The notes: a model not told the origin generated them from the sequence alone. A stretch of DNA of 6,237 bases from Rickettsiales bacterium (GCA_031281335.1 JAITFM010000076.1:1-6237); one strand, 5' to 3'; positions 1 through 6,237 are shown, numbered from the stretch's first letter. Program-made: numbers and translations.

Positions 1-364
1 TCAAGAGGAAGATGAATTTGATGTTGATTTAGATGAAGTATCAACGCCTACTCAAATGCAATATGTTGTAGACAAGCCAGAAGGAGTAATACAGGAAAAT
101 GACACGAAGTATAATTATACATATATCGATGAAGGTGTTAACACTGATATAATACCAATTGAGTTATTTGACGATGGCTATTTAACCTATTTTAAATTTA
201 GGGACAGTAACAAAATACCTCAGATTTTTACAGAAGAGGGTAAAACTAAATTACCTTGTAAAAGACTATTATTTGATGGTTATGTTATAATAAAAGGGGT
301 GCATAAGAAGTTGTTCATGCGTTATGAGAATAATGAAGTTGAGATTATAAATAGGTCACTTTAG
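1..364 (+). CDS. virB9: VirB9 type IV secretion protein, C-terminal part (5' end outside window)
   Basis: The reading frame is open from base 2 to the TAG at 362-364, giving 120 residues of a protein that starts upstream. An ATG at 56 is only an internal methionine. After a short acidic linker (EEDEFDVDLDE) comes the VirB9/CagX/TrbG C-terminal domain: YNYTY, then GVNTDIIPIELFDDGYLTYF, a KIPQIF strand, the KRLLFDGYVIIKGVHKKLF stretch, and a terminal strand ending EIINRSL. In known systems this domain binds VirB7 and VirB10 in the outer-membrane core complex. The protein is periplasmic and outer-membrane associated. The stop lies 16 bases before virB10, which fits an operon. The acidic linker is unusual for the family in general, but I cannot judge how it compares within Wolbachia. 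Identity is firm. The true start and the N-terminal domain are not visible. Confidence 0.92.
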   Translation, partial: QEEDEFDVDLDEVSTPTQMQYVVDKPEGVIQENDTKYNYTYIDEGVNTDIIPIELFDDGYLTYFKFRDSNKIPQIFTEEGKTKLPCKRLLFDGYVIIKGVHKKLFMRYENNEVEIINRSL

Positions 365-380
365 CTGTGGTACACATAAT

Positions 381-1841
381 ATGAGTAAAGAAAAACGTAA
401 CAATTCGGAAAATGAGTCAGAAATAGAGAGCAAGGTAGTAACAGTTGGCTCTAATCAAGGCCATAGAGCATTAATGGTTGTTATTTTAGTGCTTCTAGTT
501 GGTGGGATATATTATCTCTACTTTAGTCCTTCTTCTGATGAAGAGGATGCGGAAGTCATTAGAAAGGAAGAAACGGAGCAAAATGTTCAAGAATTGAAAG
601 AAAAGTTGGAGAAAGTTCCAGATAATACCATGATTCATGAAAGGATAATAACTGATCTGCCACCTTTACCTTCTCTTACTACACCGCAAGTTATACCGGA
701 AGTAAAACAGACTAAAAAAGAAGAAGTGGCAAAAAAAGAAGAAGAAAAACCAAAAGAAACGCCTATGTCAAATATACCTGTTTTGCCAAAGCAAAACTTC
801 CCTCATGGCGATATTACTAGCAATTTACCTACCTCGTTTCCTACAATAGGGGGGGGTGGTTATCCTAGAGATAGACGTGGTACACAAATGTTAACAACTT
901 CAAGTGGTGGTAAAGAGGACAAGGCTGCCGATGCCATTTTATCCAACACTTCAGTACAGCCGAGTATAGCTACCAAAGTGGGAAAACTTGGGTTTATGAT
1001 TACTCAAGGTAAAATTATTGATGCTGTTCTTGAAACTGCAATAAGTTCTGATCTGCAAGGGACGCTACGTGCTATAGTTAGTAGTAATGTTTATGCAGAG
1101 ACTGGTGATACGGTTTTAATACCCAGAGGTTCAAGATTGATAGGTGGCTATTCATTTGACTCGAATGTTGCAAGAGCTCGCATAAATATAAACTGGAATA
1201 GGATTATTCTTCCTCACGGAATAGATATTGCCATTTCATCACCTGGTACCGATGAGCTTGGTAGAGCAGGGGTAGCTGGCATAGTTGATAATAAAATAGC
1301 AAGTGCATTGTTTTCTTCAATATTGCTTGCAGGCGTTTCGATTGGGTCAGCTGTTGTAGGGCAAAAAGCTTCTAATCTTGTTGATGCGCTAACTGCTGTG
1401 GATGTAGTGAAATCTATCACTGCAACTACAATAGATTTTTATTCACTCAAAGACGTTATTAAACCAAAAGGGGAGATACCTAGTGACAAATGGAAATGGG
1501 GTCTTGGAGCTATTGGCAGAATTAAGAATGCTAAAAATGAGCAAGATTTGTTGAGAATAATGAAAGAGGAAATAGCAAAGGCACTAGGAATTGGAAAAGA
1601 TGAGGTAAATATAAGCCTAGAAGACATAAATCAACTGCTACGACAATTTCAAAAGAAAAGCAAGTCTGTTTATGAAGAAGCAATTAGCAAATCAATCAAT
1701 GATTTTTCTAAAGATATGCGAGATATAGTCGAGAGATCTACAGATAAAAAACCAACTGTTTATGTCGATCAAGGCACCGCGTTGAAAGTATTTGTTAACC
1801 AAGATATAGTATTTCCTCCACAGGCAATATTAAACCAGTAA
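381..1841 (+). CDS. virB10: VirB10 envelope-spanning type IV secretion protein
   Basis: The 486-residue protein has the VirB10/TrbI plan: a charged cytoplasmic N-terminus (1-29), one membrane helix (about 30-48, ALMVVILVLLVGGIYYLYF), a charged and Pro-rich periplasmic linker (about 50-160, with PPLPSLTTP and a Lys/Glu stretch), then the C-terminal core domain. The core shows VLIPRGSRLIGGY (245-257), a hydrophobic antenna helix (about 303-327) and the closing strands PTVYVDQGTALKVFVNQDIVF (458-478). VirB10 links the inner-membrane ATPases to the outer-membrane pore and senses their energy state. At 486 residues it is longer than Agrobacterium VirB10 (about 377). Much of the excess sits between the antenna and the last strands (about 355-455), which is predicted helical and charged. 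The first ATG, 16 bases after virB9, is used; no clear Shine-Dalgarno precedes it, so translation is probably coupled to virB9. A run of eight G (849-856) encodes part of a Gly4 stretch. Confidence 0.97.
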   Translation: MSKEKRNNSENESEIESKVVTVGSNQGHRALMVVILVLLVGGIYYLYFSPSSDEEDAEVIRKEETEQNVQELKEKLEKVPDNTMIHERIITDLPPLPSLTTPQVIPEVKQTKKEEVAKKEEEKPKETPMSNIPVLPKQNFPHGDITSNLPTSFPTIGGGGYPRDRRGTQMLTTSSGGKEDKAADAILSNTSVQPSIATKVGKLGFMITQGKIIDAVLETAISSDLQGTLRAIVSSNVYAETGDTVLIPRGSRLIGGYSFDSNVARARININWNRIILPHGIDIAISSPGTDELGRAGVAGIVDNKIASALFSSILLAGVSIGSAVVGQKASNLVDALTAVDVVKSITATTIDFYSLKDVIKPKGEIPSDKWKWGLGAIGRIKNAKNEQDLLRIMKEEIAKALGIGKDEVNISLEDINQLLRQFQKKSKSVYEEAISKSINDFSKDMRDIVERSTDKKPTVYVDQGTALKVFVNQDIVFPPQAILNQ

Positions 1842-1842
1842 A

Positions 1843-2835
1843 ATGAACTATGCTGCACTTGATACATATTTAGAGCCATTACAAGGCATCTTTCAAGAGG
1901 AAGGTGTAAATGAAATATCAATAAATAAACCAAAGGAAGTATGGATTGAAAATCGTGGTGAAATAAGGTGTGAAAAATTAGAGATATTCGACCTTAACCA
2001 TTTAAAATCTCTTAGCAGACTGATTGCTCAAGCCACAGAACAAAAACTGAGTGAAGAAGCACCTCTGCTTTCAGCTACATTACCAAATGGTTATCGTATA
2101 CAGATAGTATTTCCACCAGCATGTGAGTCTGATAAAGTAGTCATGTCAATTCGTAAACCCTCTACCATGCAATTAGCACTGGATGATTATGAAAAGATAG
2201 GGGCTTTTTCTGAAACTGTTATAGAAGTAACTGATGATCCAGTGGACCGTCACCTGGATTCACTATTAAAGCAAAGGAGAATAAGAGAGTTTTTAGAATA
2301 CGCTGTAATAAATAAAAAAAACATCATAATTAGTGGCGGAACTTCTACCGGTAAAACTACTTTTACTAACGCAACTTTGCGTACCATTCCAGCCGAAGAA
2401 AGAATTATTACTGTTGAGGATGCGAGGGAAATCGTTTTGAACGATCACCCTAATAGAGTACATCTGATTGCCTCTAAAGGAGGGCAGGGCAGGGCCAAAG
2501 TGACCACTCAAGATTTGATAGAAGCATGCTTACGTTTAAGGCCAGATAGAATAATAGTTGGTGAGCTCCGTGGAGCGGAAGCTTTTAGCTTTCTTAGGGC
2601 AATAAACACTGGTCACCCAGGATCAATATCAACCCTTCATGCGGATAGTCCAGCAATGGCCCTTGAGCAAATAAAACTGATGGTCATGCAAGCAAATCTT
2701 GGTATTCCCCCAGATCAGATCATACCATACATCAGAAATGTAATTGATATTATTATTCAGCTAAAAAGAACCAGTGGAGGGAAAAGAAGCATTTCTGAAA
2801 TATTATTTACTAGATCATCGGATGAAAATGCTTAA
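1843..2835 (+). CDS. virB11: VirB11 type IV secretion ATPase
   Basis: The 330-residue protein is a VirB11/GspE-type secretion ATPase with all expected motifs. The N-terminal domain (about 1-140) includes the conserved GVNEISINKPKEVWIE start. The C-terminal RecA-like domain has Walker A GGTSTGKT (165-172), an Asp box around VEDAREI (191-197), Walker B RIIVGELRG with Glu241 (236-244), and a His box NTGHPGSISTLHAD (255-268). The family forms hexameric rings on the cytoplasmic face of the inner membrane, driving pilus assembly and substrate transfer with VirB4 and VirD4. The length is normal and nothing catalytic is missing. The start codon is one base after the virB10 TAA, with no clear ribosome binding site of its own, so translational coupling to virB10 is likely. 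Confidence 0.98.
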   Translation: MNYAALDTYLEPLQGIFQEEGVNEISINKPKEVWIENRGEIRCEKLEIFDLNHLKSLSRLIAQATEQKLSEEAPLLSATLPNGYRIQIVFPPACESDKVVMSIRKPSTMQLALDDYEKIGAFSETVIEVTDDPVDRHLDSLLKQRRIREFLEYAVINKKNIIISGGTSTGKTTFTNATLRTIPAEERIITVEDAREIVLNDHPNRVHLIASKGGQGRAKVTTQDLIEACLRLRPDRIIVGELRGAEAFSFLRAINTGHPGSISTLHADSPAMALEQIKLMVMQANLGIPPDQIIPYIRNVIDIIIQLKRTSGGKRSISEILFTRSSDENA

Positions 2836-2847
2836 ATTTATACATAA

Positions 2848-2853
2848 TGAGGA
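2848..2853 (+). promoter_or_regulatory. Shine-Dalgarno-like site of virD4
   Basis: TGAGGA lies ten bases before the ATG at 2864, in the 28-base gap after virB11. It supports this ATG as the virD4 start and is better than anything before virB10 or virB11. Confidence 0.5.
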
Positions 2854-2863
2854 AAAGTAGTTT

Positions 2864-4903
2864 ATGAGTAATGGAAATCATCTGCGCAACATTTTGATAG
2901 GAGGGGTTGTAGCTTTCAGTGTACTAGAATTTTGCTTCTATTTATCTGGTGTATTGTTCTACCTATTTGTTGATGGTCCAGATGGCGTGGATTTTAAAGC
3001 AATTAACCCTAGCTTGACGCCTTTTCCTCAAGCTCTTTGGCCAACAATTTTTGATCATATACAATATAGTTGGCATCATCCAGAGTTGTACAGCCTTGAG
3101 CTCAAAATTAAGTTAATTGCATCTTCTGCGCTGCCTATCGTTGTCTTGATAATTATTTTATGGAATTTAAGGGAAAGGATAGTTGAGTGGCGGCCATTTA
3201 AAAAGAAAGAATCACTACACGGAGATTCGAAGTGGGCATCAGAGAAAGACATAAGAAAAGCCGGGTTAAGAAGCAAAAAAGGGTTATTGCTTGGTAAAGA
3301 TAAAAGAGGCTACTTTATTGCTGAAGGGTTTCAACATGCATTGCTGTTTGCTCCTACAGGTTCGGGTAAAGGTGTTGGCTTTGTAATTCCTAATTTATTA
3401 TTTTGGACTGACTCGGTAATTGTACACGACATAAAGTTAGAAAACTATGAAATAACAAGTGGTTGGCGAGAACGGCAGAAGCAAAAGGTATATGTGTGGA
3501 ATCCAGCACAGCCAGATGGAATAAGCCACTGTTATAATCCGCTACAATGGATTAGTGAAAAACCCGGACAGATGGTTGATGATGTGCAGAAAATAGCTAA
3601 CCTAATCATGCCTGAACAAGACTTTTGGCAAAATGAAGCAAGAAGCTTGTTTGTTGGAGTAGTATTGTACTTACTTGCTGCACCAGAGAAAGTTAAATCT
3701 TTTGGTGAAGTTGTGCGCACGATGCGTAGTGATGACGTGGTTTATAATCTTGCTGTTGCTCTTGATACAATGGGTAAAATAATACACCCTGTGGCGTACA
3801 TGAACATTGCGGCTTTCTTGCAAAAAGCTGACAAAGAAAGGTCAGGTGTCGTATCAACTATGAACTCATCACTTGAATTGTGGGCAAACCCATTGATTGA
3901 TACTGCAACGGCGACAAGTGATTTTAATATTTTAGATTTTAAAAAGAAGAAAACTACAGTTTATGTCGGCTTAACTCCTGATAACTTAACTAGATTAAGA
4001 CCTTTAATGCAGGTTTTCTACCAACAAGCAACTGAGTTTTTGTGTAGAAAATTGCCATCGGATGATGAGCCTTATGGTGTATTGTTTTTGATGGACGAGT
4101 TTCCAACACTTGGAAAAATGGAGCAATTTCAAACTGGAATCGCATATTTTCGTGGTTACAGGGTCAGATTATTCTTAATTGTTCAAGATACTGAGCAGCT
4201 CAAAGGAATATACGAAGAGGCAGGAATGAACTCCTTTTTATCAAACTCAACGTATAGAATAACTTTTGCAGCCAATAACATTGAGACGGCTAATTTAATA
4301 TCGCAACTTATAGGGAACAAAACTGTGCAACAAGAATCGTTGAACAAACCTAAATTTTTAGATTTGAATCCTGCTTCAAGATCGTTGCATATTTCTGAGA
4401 TACAGAGAGCGTTGCTGCTGCCTCAAGAAATTATTATGTTGCCACGTGATGAGCAGATAATTTTAATAGAGTCGACTTATCCAATTAAATCAAAGAAGAT
4501 TTTGTACTACAGTGATAGCACCTTTACGAGGAAGCTGCACAAATCAACTTTTGTGCCTACACAAGAGCCATATGATCCAAATAAAGTTTTTTCTGCTACT
4601 AACGAAGATAAAATTAGTAAAGAAGAGAATAATGCTATCGCAGGGCCTAGCGCTGCTGATTTCCTGTTGAAACTCAAACTGAAGATGCAGTATATGATGA
4701 ATCAGAGATTAACGATGAGCTTAAAGAGGAAGAGCTTGATGATGAATATGTTGATGACAAGTTTGAAGATGAGGAAGATGACGGGTTTGACGACGAAGAG
4801 GATGAATTTGAAGGTGGTGATAAATTTCGAGAAGAAAGAGACGATGATGGGTTTGATGACGAAGAGGATGAATTTGATGATGAAGATATTGACGACGAAT
4901 TAA
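2864..4903 (+). CDS. virD4: VirD4 type IV secretion coupling protein, C-terminus apparently frameshifted
   Basis: This is a type IV coupling ATPase of the VirD4/TraG family. It would sit in the inner membrane and pass substrates to the VirB channel. Two N-terminal membrane helices are visible (about 9-36 and 84-101). Next come the family sequence HGDSKWA (119-125), Walker A APTGSGKGVG (163-172), the KLENYE region (191-196), and Walker B VLFLMDEFPTLG (406-417) followed by the usual region ending in VQDTEQLKGIY (440-450). The ORF as read is 679 residues, but the sequence after Asp599 is implausible: a Met- and Lys-rich tail full of MM pairs. One frame over, the DNA encodes a 91-residue Asp/Glu-rich tail ending at 4933-4935. 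Adding one base near 4660-4662 would join the frames and give a 690-residue protein. The ATPase core is intact either way. The identity is certain; the C-terminus is in doubt. Confidence 0.96.
   Translation: MSNGNHLRNILIGGVVAFSVLEFCFYLSGVLFYLFVDGPDGVDFKAINPSLTPFPQALWPTIFDHIQYSWHHPELYSLELKIKLIASSALPIVVLIIILWNLRERIVEWRPFKKKESLHGDSKWASEKDIRKAGLRSKKGLLLGKDKRGYFIAEGFQHALLFAPTGSGKGVGFVIPNLLFWTDSVIVHDIKLENYEITSGWRERQKQKVYVWNPAQPDGISHCYNPLQWISEKPGQMVDDVQKIANLIMPEQDFWQNEARSLFVGVVLYLLAAPEKVKSFGEVVRTMRSDDVVYNLAVALDTMGKIIHPVAYMNIAAFLQKADKERSGVVSTMNSSLELWANPLIDTATATSDFNILDFKKKKTTVYVGLTPDNLTRLRPLMQVFYQQATEFLCRKLPSDDEPYGVLFLMDEFPTLGKMEQFQTGIAYFRGYRVRLFLIVQDTEQLKGIYEEAGMNSFLSNSTYRITFAANNIETANLISQLIGNKTVQQESLNKPKFLDLNPASRSLHISEIQRALLLPQEIIMLPRDEQIILIESTYPIKSKKILYYSDSTFTRKLHKSTFVPTQEPYDPNKVFSATNEDKISKEENNAIAGPSAADFLLKLKLKMQYMMNQRLTMSLKRKSLMMNMLMTSLKMRKMTGLTTKRMNLKVVINFEKKETMMGLMTKRMNLMMKILTTN
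4777..4811 (+). repeat. 35-bp tandem-like unit in virD4 tail, copy 1
   Basis: This unit encodes DDGFDDEEDEF in the acidic tail frame. It matches 4843-4877 over 35 bases with two differences, both C/T and both in the third position of an Asp codon. The copies start 66 bases apart, a multiple of three, so copy-number change would keep the frame. Confidence 0.85.
4843..4877 (+). repeat. 35-bp tandem-like unit in virD4 tail, copy 2
   Basis: This is the second copy of the unit at 4777-4811 and also encodes DDGFDDEEDEF. Silent-only differences between the copies support the acidic frame as the one under selection. Confidence 0.85.
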
Positions 4904-4935
4904 AAAATGACAACAAAGCCGAAGATAAAGGTTAA

Positions 4936-5052
4936 TTTTGCCTATTTTTTTGGCTCAGAAAACAAGTTATGCAAATCATTAAGCTTTTCACATTAAGCCA
5001 TTTTTAATTAATTAGTATTAAATTATCTACTTTAAGTTAGGGGAGTAGTAAA
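4936..5052 (+). promoter_or_regulatory. virD4-wspB intergenic leader with wspB ribosome binding site
   Basis: This 117-base AT-rich spacer is the largest gap between genes in the locus. GGGGAG at 5040-5045, seven bases before the ATG, is a good Shine-Dalgarno and fixes the wspB start. An 8-base direct repeat CATTAAGC occurs at 4977-4984 and 4991-4998, each copy followed by a T-rich stretch. A weak sigma70-like pair can be drawn (TTAAGC 4993-4998, TATTAA 5016-5021, 17-base spacer), but it is poor and such matches are common in AT-rich DNA. No good rho-independent terminator is seen, consistent with the reported co-transcription of wspB with the vir genes in Wolbachia. Confidence 0.5.
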
Positions 5053-5927
5053 ATGAGTAATAAAAAAACATTAGCAGTTACAGCATTTGCTTTATTATTG
5101 TCACAACAGTCTTTTACAAGCGAAACAGAAGGATTTTACTTCGGTAGTGGATACTATGGTCAGTTTTTTAACAGCATGGGTTCACTGAAAGTCAAAACTA
5201 AAGACATCACTAATGCATCCATAAAGGATGGGAACCACTTTGGGACGAAAGGTCAGCTTTTAAAGAAATACCAGTCAAATTATAGCCCTCTTTTTGCTGC
5301 AAATATGGCATTTGGCTATGAAGGAGAATTGGGTAACAATAGCTATAGAGCTGAATTGGAAGGAATGTATTCTTCTATAAAAGTGGACAATACTGATTTA
5401 GAAGGCAATAGGGTAAATGTAATGTGCCAAAGAGAGTTTGAAATAGAAGAGGGGCAAAACAAGCAAAAAAAACTTATGGATATGGTATAAAAGCCAGTAA
5501 CGACCAAATTGAAAACATATCTGTGATGGCTAATGCTTACTATCATTTGAAAAGTGACAGTTTCTCCTTTTCTCCTTATGTTGGAGCTGGGGTTGGTACA
5601 ACAAGGATGAAGATGTTTGGAGCAGCATCAATAAGACCTGCATATCAATTAAGAGCTGGTCTTGATTATCCCATCAATGAAAATGTGAATATGCATGTAG
5701 GGTATAGGCATTTTGGTGTTATCGGTGGCGACTTTAAGCTTAACACAGATGCATTGAATGAGAAGGTAGTAGAGGCCGGACAAGAGAAGAATAAAGCATT
5801 TAATAAAAAAGAAAACTTTAACCCGGTAACAGGTAAGGAAAAAGATAGCATAAATATAGGAAGTGGATTGTTTGCCACACACGGTCTAGAGGCTGGTCTT
5901 ACTTTCCATTTTGCTAGTAAATCTTAA
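5053..5927 (+). pseudogene. wspB: WspB, Wolbachia surface protein paralogue, frame broken at an A8 run
   Basis: WspB belongs to the Wsp/P44/Msp2 surface antigen family of outer-membrane beta-barrels. The first frame (5053-5490, 145 residues) begins with a signal peptide: KK, then a hydrophobic LAVTAFALLL, with cleavage probably near residues 20-23. The mature start EGFYFGSGYYGQFF follows. The second frame runs open through TYGYGIKASNDQIENISVMA and continues with FSFSPYVGAGVG and ANVMHVGYRHFG-like barrel strands (as read, NVNMHVGYRHFG). It ends in the barrel-closing GLEAGLTFHF near the C-terminus. The frames meet at eight A (5465-5472); a ninth A, or a -1 slip there, gives a continuous 291-residue protein. 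A GTG at 5523 could start the second piece on paper but has no ribosome binding site and lies inside a conserved Wsp segment. As read, only a truncated product without the C-terminal barrel is made. It may be a real pseudogene, a sequencing error, or a slippage-rescued gene. Confidence 0.88.
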
Positions 5928-5965
5928 GGCATGTTACTCTTTGGGGAGAATAAACCTTTTGGCAT

Positions 5966-5990
5966 AATTCCAGCGTATAACGCTGGAATT
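5966..5990. repeat. Perfect 10-bp inverted repeat (hairpin) after wspB
   Basis: AATTCCAGCG, loop TATAA, then CGCTGGAATT form a perfect stem 38 bases after the wspB stop. Its GC-rich core stands out in this AT-rich stretch. There is no T run after it on either strand, so it is not a standard rho-independent terminator. It may instead stabilise the 3' end of the mRNA, or be a copy of a dispersed palindromic element; such elements are known in Wolbachia. The structure is certain, the role is not. Confidence 0.85.
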
Positions 5991-6021
5991 CAGGAGAAAA
6001 AGAAGCACGGATCCCAATGGA

Positions 6022-6051
6022 CTTTGTTGCATAGCTAGCTACGCAACAAAG
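6022..6051. repeat. 30-bp near-perfect palindrome resembling joined IS ends
   Basis: CTTTGTTGC (6022-6030) pairs with GCAACAAAG (6043-6051), and the centre TAGCTAGCTA (6032-6041) is itself a perfect palindrome. Only the A/C pair at 6031 and 6042 breaks the symmetry. Read on the minus strand, GGCTTTGTTG resembles the start of the inverted repeat of IS903-type elements of the IS5 family. It could be an abutted pair of IS ends, a miniature element, or a bidirectional hairpin. No transposase is present in the window. Confidence 0.75.
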
Positions 6052-6082
6052 CCAACCAGGATGTTACTTTAGCAATAAATAT

Positions 6083-6095
6083 TTAAGAAATTTAC
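6083..6095 (+). repeat. 13-bp direct repeat, copy 1
   Basis: TTAAGAAATTTAC occurs here and again at 6225-6237, 142 bases apart. The base composition makes a chance match possible. Confidence 0.5.
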
Positions 6096-6224
6096 CAAAT
6101 AAAAAAAAGCAAAAGAAACCCCGTTGGTGGCTAATTATTTATATTAACTTTATAAATTGGCGTTTTTTTATTCTAAACGTCTAATCTAGCTGCTTTTAAA
6201 CCGCAACTGATCTAATTTTAAACG

Positions 6225-6237
6225 TTAAGAAATTTAC
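6225..6237 (+). repeat. 13-bp direct repeat, copy 2 (at window end)
   Basis: This is the second copy of TTAAGAAATTTAC. It ends exactly at the window edge, so the repeat may extend further. The base before it differs (G here, T in copy 1 at 6082 then T 6083), so the left boundary is at the unit itself. Confidence 0.5.

Larger units (their letters stand above)
4660..4935 (+). other. virD4: Out-of-frame acidic C-terminal tail of VirD4
   Basis: In the frame starting at 4660 there are 91 codons followed by TAA at 4933-4935. The peptide starts FPVETQTEDAVYDESE, and 51 of the 91 residues are Asp or Glu. A TGA at 4657-4659 closes this frame just upstream, exactly where the main virD4 frame should hand over. 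The most economical repair is GATTTTCCT in place of GATTTCCT, that is, one T lost from a T run. Acidic C-terminal tails on VirD4-type coupling proteins can take part in substrate recognition, so loss would affect recruitment and not ATP hydrolysis. That functional link is an inference. The tail contains two near-identical copies of a 35-bp unit. Confidence 0.8.
5928..6237. other. Non-coding 3' region with inverted and direct repeats
   Basis: No convincing gene is found on either strand in these 310 bases. The first half holds two strong inverted repeats (5966-5990 and 6022-6051). The second half is very AT-rich, with A8 and T7 runs (T7 at 6163-6169), a weak 7-bp AT-only hairpin (6137-6157), and a 13-bp direct repeat at 6083-6095 and 6225-6237. 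The change from dense coding to repeat-bearing spacer marks the end of the secretion operon. Confidence 0.7.

Noticed and set aside
1214..1627. Minus-strand open frames inside virB10
   Set aside because: They are shadows of a conserved coding region with no start signals.
4674..4916. Minus-strand open frame of 80 codons, almost all Ser
   Set aside because: It is the reverse reading of the GAT/GAA/GAG-rich acidic tail of virD4. It has no ribosome binding site and is pure low complexity.
4993..5021. Sigma70 promoter for wspB
   Set aside because: The -35 and -10 matches are poor and AT-rich background makes such pairs common. It is mentioned in the leader entry only.
5649..5882. Minus-strand open frames opposite the wspB 3' half
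   Set aside because: They overlap a well supported Wsp coding region, overlap each other, and show no recognisable domain.
5523..5927. Separate gene starting at GTG 5523
   Set aside because: The frame is open upstream to the A8 run and encodes conserved Wsp sequence there; no ribosome binding site precedes the GTG. It is the second half of wspB.
6137..6169. AT-only hairpin followed by T7 as a rho-independent terminator
   Set aside because: The stem is only 7 A/T pairs with a 7-base loop, too weak, and the T run starts five bases after it. Such matches are expected by chance in this AT-rich stretch.
1..6237. CRISPR array, tRNA, rRNA or a novel defence system
   Set aside because: No regular spaced repeats, no RNA gene signatures, and all coding sequence is accounted for by the secretion operon and wspB.

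Overview
The window is AT-rich, tightly packed on the + strand, and reads as the 3' part of a Wolbachia (Rickettsiales, Anaplasmataceae) type IV secretion locus. The order is virB9 (3' end only), virB10, virB11, virD4, then wspB, a paralogue of the Wolbachia surface protein. This is the layout known for the Wolbachia virB8-virD4-wspB operon. The genus call rests on that order plus the Wsp-family protein at the end. It comes from reading the sequence, not from a database search.

Layout: bases 1-364 hold the C-terminal domain of VirB9, whose 5' end lies outside the window. VirB10 (381-1841) follows after 16 bases. VirB11 (1843-2835) starts one base after the virB10 stop. VirD4 (from 2864) has its own Shine-Dalgarno-like sequence. 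A 117-base leader separates the virD4 stop at 4935 from wspB (5053-5927). The last 310 bases have no gene but carry two strong inverted repeats and a 13-bp direct repeat.

The genes form one machine. VirB9 and VirB10 belong to the outer-membrane and envelope-spanning core complex. VirB11 is the hexameric ATPase at the cytoplasmic base. VirD4 is the coupling ATPase that brings substrates to the channel. WspB is a predicted outer-membrane beta-barrel protein made from the same locus.

The most notable observations are two apparent frame breaks. In virD4 the frame shifts near 4660, so a 91-residue tail of which 51 residues are Asp or Glu is read out of frame as a Met-rich tail. In wspB the frame breaks at a run of eight A (5465-5472), splitting a 291-residue Wsp protein into two pieces. 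Both look like the loss of one base within or next to a homopolymer. They could be sequencing errors, real decay, or, for wspB, a slippage site. I see no undescribed defence, CRISPR or biosynthetic system here.
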